64,000 nt of DNA, from positions 47,587 to 111,586 of the forward strand of contig CAJQUW010004413.1 in NCBI GenBank assembly GCA_907163375.1. The letters are read 5' to 3'. Shown here piece after piece: positions 50,215 through 60,797 of this stretch. Within the stretch, counting starts at the first letter, position 1, and every line of letters starts with the position of its first letter. Below the pieces are notes generated by a model, which ran no database searches, had not been told where the DNA came from, and was given only the letters and a program-made list of their open reading frames with translations. The stretch comes from Prostheceraeus crozeri (Eukaryota > Platyhelminthes > Polycladida > Euryleptidae). The position numbers and the translations under genes are program-made.

Positions 50215-50696
50215 GCAAGGAAAGCAAAAACTTATTTCAAAACCACTGTATTTTTCTTATTTATATTTTATCAACTTCTCAATATTTACACCGCCAATTT
50301 GTCTAGCTTTACGTTTTTTAGTATAGAACAACTTTACAATAGCTCCAATACAGATATTAAGCATTAGCAATTGTTCGGGAGGCATAAAAAATTATTTTTG
50401 CTTTTTTGTGCTTTTTGCTTTCCTTTATACATTTTTCTCAATATTTACTCCAACGATTTTTGCAATATTTATGTTCATGTGTATAAAACAACCCTACAAT
50501 TAGTCTGATATAGGTATTTAACATTAGCAATTTGTCTGGCGACTAGAAATAATTTTTTTGTATTTTCTCTGTACATAGACCGCCGATTTTTTTCATTTTT
50601 TCGTTTTTGCGTATAGTAGGGATATACAAAGGCTGTAATACATGATTTGAGTATTAGCAATTTTTTTCGACATTCAGCACTTTCCACCTACCTGTG
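50215..50696. repeat. Right TIR of the RAG1-like element
   Basis: Inverted match to the left TIR. ATTAGCAAT marks occur at about 50,363, 50,523 and 50,652. The terminal GCACTTTCCACCTACCTGTG is identical in inverted form to the left end. Confidence 0.85.
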
Positions 50697-51059
50697 AGCA
50701 CTAGCAATTGAAAGTTGCACTAGCATATTTGGCGTGTTTAATGTTGAACTGGCTGCTTATTGTTCGATTGCTATGGCATTATGTCAGCAGACTGCGCCAT
50801 TTCGTAGGCTTTACATGTTCCAATGCTTCCTTTCTAGTCAAACAGAAGAAGACACGACTTGTCTAATGCTGTGGGTGCAACCAAATTTTCGCCAAAACTG
50901 ATATCATTTTCCTCGATTTATGAGTTGTATGAATCATAGACATTGCACCGCATGGCCAATGGCATCTGAATGCCTATCTTAACTATCGGAGGGCAGATTT
51001 TCAACAGGCTGGTTTGTCAGTTTGTCATAGTGCCATAACCGGTAGCAAACTTCATGATT

Positions 51060-51832
51060 AACTTTCAATTGCTAGCGCTATGATGGGGGAATGAGGGTTC
51101 TATATTGAAATTGATCAATTGAATGCGCCTTTAATTGTTTACTCTTTAGACAATCACTATCCAGAGAGTATTCCGCCTCAACATGAGCAGTTCAGACGGT
51201 TCTTCTGATCTTTGAAATGTTCATCTTTTTGTTGTGTCAGGGAACAAAGTCAAAGAGCCTCTATCTATGAAACATTCACTTTGGATCTGATTATTGAATT
51301 GTGAAGCATATATTCCAGATATTTTTTTGCAAATGCATAGAAATTGGTTAAATCTGGTGGATCCACAGAATTGGACAGGTCGTCTCTTCTTCTGTTTGAC
51401 TAGAGATGAAGCATTGGAACATGTAAAGCCTACGAAATGGCGCAATCTGCTGACATAATGCCATAGCAATTGAACAATAAGCAGCCAGTTCAACATTGAT
51501 CACGCCAAATTGTCCGAAGTTTCAGTGACTGTTATCAACCGGATCACACAGCAAAGAGACACAGTCGATGTCAAGTTCTACAGAGAAGTTTGTGAACGCT
51601 TTTTCGAGCGCCTTTAATATTGGACGGAAGTACCCATATTATCTAGAAAATTTTGCGCAATGATCAGAATTCTTCGAATCTGAAGATATCGTGGCGATCG
51701 GAGCATTTTGAAGCAATTCACAGCAATCCGCAAGTAACGCACGACTATTTTTCCTATCTCTGTAAGGTATTGAACATTTGAATCAGTTTGCCCTTCTAGC
51801 GAAGTGATACGGTTAAGCAGTCTAATTCTGTG
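51060..51832 (-). mobile_element. X-family element, copy 6, with the same 3' extension as copy 5
   Basis: An X element at 51,364-51,832 is read on the minus strand (CACAGAATTAGACTGC ... GTCCAATTCTGTG). It is followed, down to 51,060, by the same ~300 bp extension found after 46,497 in copy 5. It holds the unoccupied RAG1-like insertion site (51,075-51,079). With copy 5 it forms an inverted pair about 5.9 kb across. Confidence 0.85.
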
Positions 51833-54800
51833 GGTAGATCACACTTTTAAAGACTTCGCGCTTGGCATGCCTGTCATTCTTTCAGTCTCATAACTGTGGG
51901 TGCAAGTGAGTTAGGGTTTCTGTGCTACAAGTGGACGCTACCGTACTACAATCATAGTCTAGGCAGTTTTGTGGTTAAAGTGCGTTCTTCACAAATATCG
52001 AAGTTGTCACCGTTCCATTTGAATCATAAATGTTTGATACAGTGGTGCAAAATTGTGTCGTACAACCCTGTCATCGTTGATTGGTTGCAGTTTGAATTAA
52101 GACACGAGTTAAATCAGTAAAATAATTCATAGGGATATAGAAACGCTGAAACTATCAAAAGCAAACTTCACACCACAGACAATGAACCAATTGGATAAAA
52201 TGAACATCTACATAAAATATATTTGTTATGAGAAAAATTCAGTTTATTGTAGAATTATAAATAATAATAACAAAGTGAAGTTGCATCGAATACCACAGCA
52301 GATATGCGCTCTTAAAACGTGCTATTAGAGCGGAGTACTTAACAAAATCAATTGTGACAACGCAGACAACTACAAGGTTATATGAATATCAGAGCTATCG
52401 TTGAGACAAAGAGATAGAATAGTTACCTCTCCTCGACTCTCTTTTCGAAATGGTAACATCTACAGTTAACAAAATAAGATTCTTGATTATCTAAATAAAA
52501 CCTATGGGAACAAAAGTAAGAAATGAAAGGCATCGAAAGAACTTATCATCAGAAAATTGACTGTTCAAATATGGCTGCGAACAAACCATTGAAGCAAAAC
52601 AACTTCATGGAAGCAAATTTATTTCCTGCTGTTTTCACACTGAGGTAGATTGCTTCCGTGTACTTACTCGGAATAGCGTGTCAATCGGAATAGCAAGTGC
52701 AGAGGAAACATGTGCATTATGCAGTCAACCACTCCAGAAACCATTATGACTGCGAATGACTGCACTCTTTGACTGCGAATTTATTACACCACGACCTCTT
52801 GAAGGATAGCACAGATCTCTCTGTACATTGACAGCTGACCTAGACATATATATATACACAGAAAAACCATGGATTTCTACAGTGTAAACTACAGTGTACG
52901 AACGCTGGCTGATTTCGACTACGAAAGCGATGTAAAGAACATGGAAAAATGTCATTTCGTGATGAGGAGAGTCTGTGTGTTTATATGCAACAATAACATC
53001 GGTTGTCATGACGTCTTCATTATCTTTAGCAGCAAGTAGGGCAAGCTGCCAGCTACGAGGAACATCACATTTCTGCGTACTCAGAAGGATGTCTGCCTTT
53101 AAAGTGCAATAAAAGTCTAAGACATGACAAATGTCATTTTGAGTGATTAAATGAATAAAGTAGATCATTGCGTTATCAAGTGCACAAAACTCGGGAGCAC
53201 CTGTAGAAACCCCATCTGAGGAAGCAAATGGAATTTTGCGATACTTGAATCTCCGTAACTTGCAAGACGAATGAATTCACAACCTCAGAGTTATCGTTTT
53301 GCTGATGTGAAGTGACAATCAACAAATCAAAAATAAAAAGGAGATCTTCCGCGAATTTAGGAAGAAACGTCAGTAGCTCTCGAACTATTTCGCAAATTTT
53401 CGTTTTGTATAGATTCGAATTTCAAATATTCGTTTTGTGCATCGGTTTCGTACGTAGCTTTAGTATCGTACAGTTTACAGTGTAGGTATTAGAAATAATT
53501 ATGTTACGTGAATGTGCATAGTCAATGTAAATGTCAAGTCATAGACATCTAATATCAGTTGTTCACTTTTTTAAGTTTAATGAATGCATTTTGCGTCTTC
53601 CTCGACAAGTATTCCCTGTATTTTTGCGATTCTTAACCGTTTACAGTTAACTACAGTTTATTGGACAAGAGCAAAGAAGCCATGTGTTTGCTTGTAGTCA
53701 ACTGAGTCACTTAGTTAGGTACCGATCTGCTGATGGATCTTGCAAAGAATCAAGGCTGTCAGATTTCTGTCTGCAGGCCGTGTATTGTAGAGTTATTCAT
53801 TAGGATATTTATTCATCAATGAGATTGAGAAAATCGGAAAATTTCAGAACAACTAAAGATTCTGTGATCATAAACATTCTCACCCAATGGACCACCTCCC
53901 GGTGATGCCTCTTGCTGCGGACAGGTTCGAACCATGGAACCTATTTGCCTCCGTAATGAAGCTGGATCATCAACCAACTGATCTGTCCTGCCACATATCG
54001 TCGATGAAGTGATTGGTTTCCTCTACGGAGATTGGTCAGCAGATTCAAGAAGCAAGGGAAGTAAAATTTATGTGCTTCAGCAGTTTTGCTTCATCAGTTT
54101 GTTCGCGCCCCAGAGGAAATTCATAGTAAGATAGACATGAGCGTTTATTACATGAGCAAAAGCATGAAAATGTGAGAACAGCAGAATATGCATGAGATGA
54201 TGATTTTAGCCTACAGTAGGACTTATTGCCGTTTAATCATGTTTGATAATGTTTTACGAATATTTGATTGTCGCAAATATTTCGTTTCTATATCTGCATC
54301 ATTTATATATAATCGAATAATTATATTTTTAGTCATATGCAAACTGGGTATTATCTAAATGTAATTCAATTTTATCACATCCATAGAAGTCATCAACACT
54401 TTTGATTTCCAACCGCTGGAACGGAACACTATGTGACGGGCTTATGATTGACGACATGCTGCGAGCAGTCTCATTGCTCATTGATGCTGGTGTTAGAAAT
54501 CGATCGGGAGGTTTGGATGTTGATGACCGCTTGCAATAATTTCCGGACCTAGCAATAATTGCTCTCGGAAATATGCGACTACGTACATATTCATTTATGC
54601 AGATGCATGCTGAATTGCTGTACTTTTCAAGCACTTTTCAAACATTATTGGCTAGAAACTCTACTGTAAAAAAGAGCATGGAACGCATGTAGCCTGATTC
54701 CAATATCTCGAATTTTTGATATTTCAAACAAAAGCTGCTCTAAGTTCATATATTTGATTTATTAAGAAAAATCCAGCAGATAATGATTAAAATAATCTTC

Positions 54801-56088
54801 ATTTTAACTGAACGGCACAATGTGCATCGCTTCTGTCTATTGAAAGAAGTCGTTTTTTAGAAATTTATCGAGTAGCATCAAGTGGATACTACTTATATCA
54901 CATTTGTAGGCCTACATGTATATAAAGCTGACAAGGTGAATTTCTGGCGAATTTTTCCTAAATAGGCTCATCAAAATTGCGCTATTTTATGAGTAGTGAT
55001 TAATTACTACCACTCAAATTGCAGATGTTTTATTACAAAACATAGGATGGACATGGCGTTCCGTAGCTGCAATAAGATTGACTTTTGTCTACCTTCGCAA
55101 CGATAAAATAGAAATAAAACGTATTTCTTAAGAGATAGACACTGATCACCGATTTCAAAAATATGACCACAATCAATGCTCGCCTGTATATGTTTCTAGG
55201 AATTCTAGCAATGCGTTGGAAGAACTAAGAAATTGCATGAGGACTGAGCTTTCTCTCTGCATTTGAGCATTGTAGAAGAAGAGCATGAAACTTCTCCTTT
55301 GAGGTTGCGAAGCACAGAGGTACCCTGTGCACAGCAAAAACCACTAATATGAACAGCTAGATTACAGTTCCCAATATTAGCTGTTCTTTTTGTTGCCAAG
55401 TTTGCAGAGATCCGAGAAAATATTTCCCGTTTTTCCTCTTTTTAACTGATTTCAACTGTGACGTCATCAAACTGATCTGAGATAGACGCGCATATTTCGA
55501 CATATTTTGAGGTTATTTAAAAGGTTTTGCAAAAATGTAAAATCATCTCCATAATTCCTAAGTCAGGCATCAATCGGAAATCAAATTTGATGTGCAATTT
55601 TTCAAATGACAAGAAAGATCGCTTACAATTTATAAAGTTTATAAAGCCAAATCAATTTTAGGCGTTTGAAATATATCAAGGTAAATGAAAATTCGTTTAT
55701 TCAAGCGGAACTTTGACGATGATTATAATTTGAAATGAAATAAGGTCTTCATCTGTTGCTAAATACACCGAGGCCTCTCGCCCGCTCTCATCGGGGTGTA
55801 ACGCGGGAGTGACATAACAATGCGCAATTGATAACAGCTCAACACAGGTCACACTTCCCGTTAAGCATGAATAACATAGAAATCTGAAGGAAGAGTGGCA
55901 TTAAGATACCACAATAAATAATTTTTTCTGTTCTGCGAAGCGATTTCATTCGGATTGAAGCTATGACATTATTACTGATTCATCATTTTTCATCTTATTC
56001 ACTGTCTTTGTAATATCAGTAATGATTGAAAATGGAATGAATTCTAATGCGATGAGTGATTATCTACTTTCATCTCCGAAATACTCAC
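51833..56088. other. Synapsin intron sequence, no firm gene
   Basis: Mostly AT-rich. CACTGTAAAC-like words at about 52,878 and 53,465 faintly resemble Y-family ends, too weak to call. A putative exon is listed at 54,329-54,575. A 147-codon minus-strand frame at 52,725-53,168 has no motif. Confidence 0.35.
54329..54575 (-). CDS. Possible terminal coding exon of an unknown gene
   Basis: A minus-strand frame ending in TAA encodes RSGNYCKRSSTSKPPDRF, LTPASMSNETARSMSS, then SVPFQRLEIKSVDDFYG and LHLDNTQFAYD. It is preceded by a tattgctag acceptor-like string. Composition is less AT-rich than its surroundings and serine-rich, like a cytoplasmic or regulatory tail. I recognise no family. It lies in a synapsin intron on the synapsin strand, but its phase does not fit the exon at 56,089. 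It could be a nested gene's last exon or chance. Confidence 0.3.
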
Positions 56089-56178
56089 CATATCTTTATG
56101 ACATGGGAAAAATGATTGTTCGATGAGAGGGAAGACGTCTCGACCAAGGCGATTTTGTATGTGAACCAAATGGGCAAA
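56089..56178 (-). CDS. Syn: Synapsin exon: FPLI-Q-FFP-HKDM segment of the C domain
   Basis: The most 5' synapsin exon I can see, 90 bp (30 codons), phase 0 at both ends, with acceptor tctttcag and donor gtgagt. It encodes FAHLVHIQNRLGRDVFPL then IEQSFFPCHKDM. Vertebrate synapsin reads FAQMVRLHKKLGTEEFPL then IDQTFYPNHKEM. Upstream exons should encode the NSL-S-YNFCDKPWV and LIRQHAF segments. I did not find them between 56,178 and 64,000, so that intron probably exceeds 7.8 kb. A perfect 42-bp inverted repeat starts 66 bp upstream of its acceptor. Confidence 0.92.
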
Positions 56179-56243
56179 CTGAAAGAAAATAATTGATAAT
56201 AGCAGATTTCGAAAATCATGCAGAAATGATGCAGAACAAATGT

Positions 56244-56540
56244 GAATAATAGAGTAAAAACGACCAATCTGCCAAAGGAGATTATTTATTTTATTCGTTC
56301 AATGCTGCATTAATTTGACCTATGTGTCGCTGCGCATTTTGATAATTTCAGTGCATGCTGTCCTAGTTGCTGTTCTATTGATTTTATGTTAGTGGTCTGT
56401 GAGATATCTATCTGGTATGTCGATCTTCATGCGTCTTTTAATCATAAATTGATCGCCTGATGAAGGAGCAGATTCTCCGACACATGTTGCGTATACAGAT
56501 AATCTCCTTTGGCAGATTGGTCGTTTTTACTCTATTATTC
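56244..56540. repeat. Perfect 42-bp inverted repeat, 213-bp loop
   Basis: The arms at 56,244-56,285 and 56,499-56,540 are exact reverse complements (GACCAATCTGCCAAAGGAGA within). Perfect identity implies a young event. It lies just upstream of a synapsin exon acceptor, within that intron. Flanks show no evident target duplication. Confidence 0.9.
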
Positions 56541-58225
56541 TGATTAGCAATGCGTCTGCCCTCCCATGCCATCAATGCCTTGAACAGAAGAAATGTAGAG
56601 CCACAGGACATGTTTAGCATTAGAATTATGTAGAAACGTGCAGAATCACGAGTCCTGGATGCATCAATAGCTCCAGAACTACACGTCCATTTAAATTGTA
56701 AAAGTGATAATCACCAAACCTGATAATTGTGCTGAATACCCTCTGTCGAAGTGTCTTTATCTTCATAAATTAGTGCATCTTAATCCTGCATCCTTGTTTG
56801 CACAAAATACACATTCTTAATCGGCATTCGATGTCAACGTACAATTTTGTCTAGAATTAATGAATATTGAACTGTCTGTCAAATATTTTGTATGAAAAAA
56901 CACGCCTCGTATCGAAGTCGTGCTTTGGCCACAGGCAATCGCAGGATAAGGTTTACTGCCAGCATCAGAATCAGCGAATAAACGGATAATTTTTTCAATG
57001 CTTAGTATTTGGTAGAATGATCATTTTAATCCATAGCAAAGTTGATTTGCGTCGGCGTTGACACAGGATCCGGGTAATCAATCATTAATATAACTTTTTT
57101 CAAAAAAAACGAAAATTGCTAAAACTGCACATGTGTGATATTACCGCCATCCCTAAAATGCGTATGTGCGACAACGACGAACTGAGGATTGAGACACTAA
57201 CTTTGAATTTCAATAATTGTGAGATGGCATTTTCTCATGTGTATAGTGCCTGATGTCTTAGCTATATTGAAATCAATGCTGTACGGATAGCAAGCGGATA
57301 CAAAACAATTCTATTTCATTGTATTGATGGCCCCATTTTCCAACGCGTCTATTATAATGTTAATATTTCCTATCACGAATAATGTTGATGACGTGAAACG
57401 TTTACAAAATGCAGATTTACCCGAAAATCAATTTTTCAAAAGAACTATGACGCTTTGCCAAGAATGAAGCTTTCCCCAGTAAAACTCTGCCAAGTTTTTA
57501 TATATCCTTGCGCACAAATGTTGACTATGATTTCATTTCATTTTGAAAATTAAGTTCAACAACATAAGGGAGTTGTCAAATCTCCTTAGACAAGTTCCTT
57601 CACAGCTGCATCTCCTGCAGATGATATTCCATAATCAAGCAAAACCTCGAAGTATCCTACCTGTTAAATGTGTTGATTTGCACTACATTAAACTAAATGT
57701 GTTATAATTGACGCTTTTACGATTTCTTCATTCTCTTTATTCCATCGACTAGTTCTACAATGTCCACAACTTTTGATAGTTTGTTGAAGATACTGAAGCG
57801 TGAACTTAGCAATATCTTTTGAGAAATAATGATCAATCAATTTTCAGCCATCAATTTTCATCGAGCTTTCGGTCATTTGGGTGTCATCGCGTCCTGTCTA
57901 TGCTTGCTTGGTTTTCATCCATCCATTCACAGCGGATTGCCTGCGATCGTCGTCCTTTTTCTTTCCTCCACTGACATATGAGTGTTGTTCATTTGATTTG
58001 CACAATCTGCTGATAGACGTAAAAGGGTCACAAACTTGTACGTCATCTCGCAACCTGGGCAGCGCACGCACGTGATTTTCCAGTTCTTTGATCAAGAAGT
58101 GCTAGTGTTTGTCCAACGTCCACTGTGTCTGATGTCGTTAGCGGAAAGGTCAGAGCGAACGTCCAGACAGCGTGGTTTCGAATTTGTACGGGTTTGTGAC
58201 ATTTTGTAGTTTTCTGAATTTTCAG
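56541..58225. other. No gene recognised; end may be LINE 5' leader
   Basis: The last ~380 bp (57,840-58,225) lead directly into the LINE first frame and may be its 5' untranslated region. The rest has no supported feature. A missing upstream synapsin exon was searched for and not found. Confidence 0.35.
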
Positions 58226-60797
58226 ATGACTACTGTGAACGAGATTGTCCTCATGTCTGAGGAGGAACTCTTAAGAACTAATAAAGTGAATAGGAAAGAC
58301 TTGATCAAGACCGTCTTGGAATTGTGGAAACAGCTTCAGGTTGTTGCAAACAATTCTAATGCACAGCCTACCCAAACTGTACATGCTTCTGTGTCAAATG
58401 AGCAAGCAGTTGAAAGTTTGCCTATCAATCATCTTCAACCCCTGACCACTAGGATCGAGTCTCTTTTTCATACCATGTTAGAATTGAAGAATATATATAT
58501 AATATTGATTTCATTTGATTTGTTCAGATAATAGGTAAGTTGGACCGCATTTTGATTTCGAATGATATTTTCTCCGTATATAATCCCGATAATATCGTGT
58601 ATGATGCTCCTATTGGTAATAGCGATCACGTGATGCTCTTCTGCTTTCCTGTGAATTGTATTTCTCTACCAAGGATCACACGTTGGCACAAGCTTTATGA
58701 TTTTCATCGGTCAAATATCGATGCGTTGGTTTGTCATGCGAATTTTTTCGATTGGAATGGTCTCTTTCATGATGATGACACTGTTGGTTGACACTATGTG
58801 GTTCAAATTTTCATGCTACCGAAAAACCCTTGTTCAAAGAAACAATGCCCATTACATATATGCCAATAACATCAAATGATAAAGAATGGATAACTCCTTT
58901 CACCAAGGCCTTGATACTCGATAGGTGGAAAGCCTACCATCGAAAGGAATGGTAAAAATTCAATTTTTTAAAAGAAAAAATGAAGTGCGAAGTAATCAAG
59001 GCAAAGAATAATCTGGGCAGATAGACTAATGAATTCAACGAATGGCTTATGGGATTTGGTTGGAAAGCACACTGGAAGGCAAAGAAGACTTCCTTATAAT
59101 TGCTATGACAACTGATGTGTAGTAGTGAGGGTCCCGCCAATTGACACAGTCGTGTAAGTGACTCGTAGCTTGGTTGGTAGAGCACAGGTCTAATTAACCT
59201 TGGTCGTAGGTTTGAATCCTACCAGCCGCACATCTTTTGCATGGCAATTTGATCTATAGTGTATTTAATTTCATTGTTGTTAATTGATTCTCCAAAGAAG
59301 AGGAAAAAGTCACTGTATTCAGTGAACTCAGTGATAATGTAGAAAATTTTTATTCAACGAATACTTCGATGCATTCTTCACAATCAAGCGACTCCGAAGG
59401 AAAGAATTGAGACTTTGTTATACTTGTATCTCCAGTTAAAGTTTTTCTTCAAAGATATTCGGCGAAAAAATCTTCTGGCATTGATGGCATACCCTCGAAA
59501 ATGTACTCGTCGCTTGCGGATGTTACTGCCAAGCCTTTGACGGTCATTTTAAATCACTCTTTACTAACTGAACAAACAGCATGGAAAACATGTATTATTT
59601 CGCCCATTCCCAAGACATCACCAGCAGAGATAGATAACTTGCGTTACATATCGCTTCTACCTCTGCCAGCAAAGCTATTGGAACGTGCTATATTGGATAA
59701 TCTCTGTACGTCCTTTATTCGATCAGTCTTTAGGCAATGAACAGCACGGATTCCGTCCACACTGTTCTACAACCACTGCTCTAGTTAACATTTTTGACTT
59801 AGCTCCTAAAAATCTAAGATGATAAGTCTTACTTTGGCGTTTGTATCTCAAGGTCCGATCGTTCACATGCATTCAATTCCATTACTTACGACTTTCAATT
59901 TCCAAGTGGCTTTCTACGTTGGCTTTAGAGTTGCTTTGAAGATAGAAGAGCAGTCGGTAGGTTAGAAAGTACCTTGTCCCGTGTTACATCAATAAGAAGA
60001 GGTGTTCCGCAAGACTCAGTCCATGGGCTGAGCCTGTTCTGTTCTTTCACCTGCGATTTTTATCCGGCAAATGAAAACACTGATGTGGTCAAATACGCTG
60101 ATATGTGACCCTGGTCCTGACTTTGAAGACACGATCGAATGAAAAAAAATCATGAACTAAATGAGGTGGAAATTAAGAATTTCATTCACTGGTCTAGCGC
60201 GACCGATCTTGTGGTTAATACCCATAAATCAAAATTTTTGCTTGTGACCCGTAACCCAATTGATTTACCGAAACCCACGACCATTCCTCAAGTTACAGCA
60301 ATGAAACTGTTGGGAGTAGCATTCAACAACAAACTGAATTAGATGCTCATGTTAGATACTTGCGCTGTAAGTGTAGTCAGAGACTTCATATCCTTCGCAA
60401 ATTGAGACCCATGATTCGGCTTAAGGATCTGCATAGAGTGTAAGAAGCAATTGTAAGATCAATAATGGAATACTGTTGCCCTTTAGTTGTGGGACTAAAT
60501 GACAAGCAAGCAAAGAAGTTGAGGAAAATCCATAATCGTGCGCATTGTATTATGTATGCGGGGAGTATGATATTCAAAATTGGTTGTGTTCTTGTGGTCG
60601 AACTATCCTTAATGACCGAAGTGTACACATATCGCTACGAGCCTGTGGACTCTAATATCGAAGGATGCACTTTATCTGCTTCATTCCTGTGTGCCTCCTG
60701 CACTCCTACATTCAAAAAAGTTCCGTATTCCTCTTTGTCATTATAATATCTACGCGAATTCATTTTTCGCCTACATGTGTAAACATTTCAATGCTTA
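58226..60797 (+). pseudogene. APE-type non-LTR retrotransposon (LINE), degenerate
   Basis: ORF1 starts MTTVNEIVLMSEEELLR and looks coiled-coil. It runs straight into the last part of an APE endonuclease (LDRILISNDIF ... IGNSDHVML), so most of that domain is deleted. A linker (ITPFTKALILDRWKAYH) precedes reverse transcriptase segments: SSGIDGIPSKMY, IDNLRYISLLPLPAKLLER and RRGVPQDSVHGLSLF. A damaged catalytic box YADM then stop appears where YADD is expected (about 60,095). The thumb (MKLLGVAFNNKLN; SIMEYCCPLV) and a C-terminus near 60,797 follow. Multiple stops and shifts. CR1/jockey-like by feel; clade not resolved. Confidence 0.82.
59158..59230 (+). tRNA. tRNA-like sequence inside the LINE (pseudo-tRNA or SINE head)
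   Basis: 73 nt with an A box (TAGCTTGGTTGGTAGAGC) and a B box (GGTTTGAATCC). The T stem pairs GTAGG/CCTAC. The loop CTAATTA would give anticodon AAT (Ile). The acceptor stem has two mismatches (GTGACTC against CAGCCGC) and the anticodon stem has a bulge. Lying in the endonuclease-RT linker, it is most likely a tRNA-derived SINE or tRNA retrocopy, not a working tRNA. Confidence 0.6.

Larger units (their letters stand above)
46787..50696 (+). mobile_element. RAG1/Transib-like DNA transposon, 3,910 bp
   Basis: Inverted termini begin CACAGGTAGGTGGAAAGTGC at both ends. They are flanked by AGCAT (46,782-46,786) and AGCAC (50,697-50,701). The unoccupied paralogous site at 51,075-51,079 reads AGCGC on the minus strand, so the target duplication is 5 bp and GC-rich, as in RAG/Transib elements. 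TIRs of about 0.5 kb (to ~47,303 and from ~50,215) each contain three related sub-repeats marked by ATTGCTAAT. A single decayed transposase-like gene lies between them. No RAG2-like frame was seen. Confidence 0.85.
45979..50873. mobile_element. X-family element, copy 5, carrying a nested insertion
   Basis: The left end CAAATAATTAAATTG is a mutated CACAGAATTAGATTG. The right end is GTCTAATGCTGTG. A perfect 8-bp duplication GGTGCAAC flanks both ends (45,971-45,978 and 50,874-50,881), so this is a single insertion. A complete X terminus is already present at 46,497. About 310 bp of extra sequence and a second copy of the last ~148 bp (50,726-50,873) then follow. A RAG1-like transposon is inserted in the extra segment. 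Confidence 0.82.

Noticed and set aside
52855-53480. A third Y-family MITE
   Set aside because: Only CACTGTAAAC-like words match; the interior does not resemble the other copies and ends do not pair convincingly.
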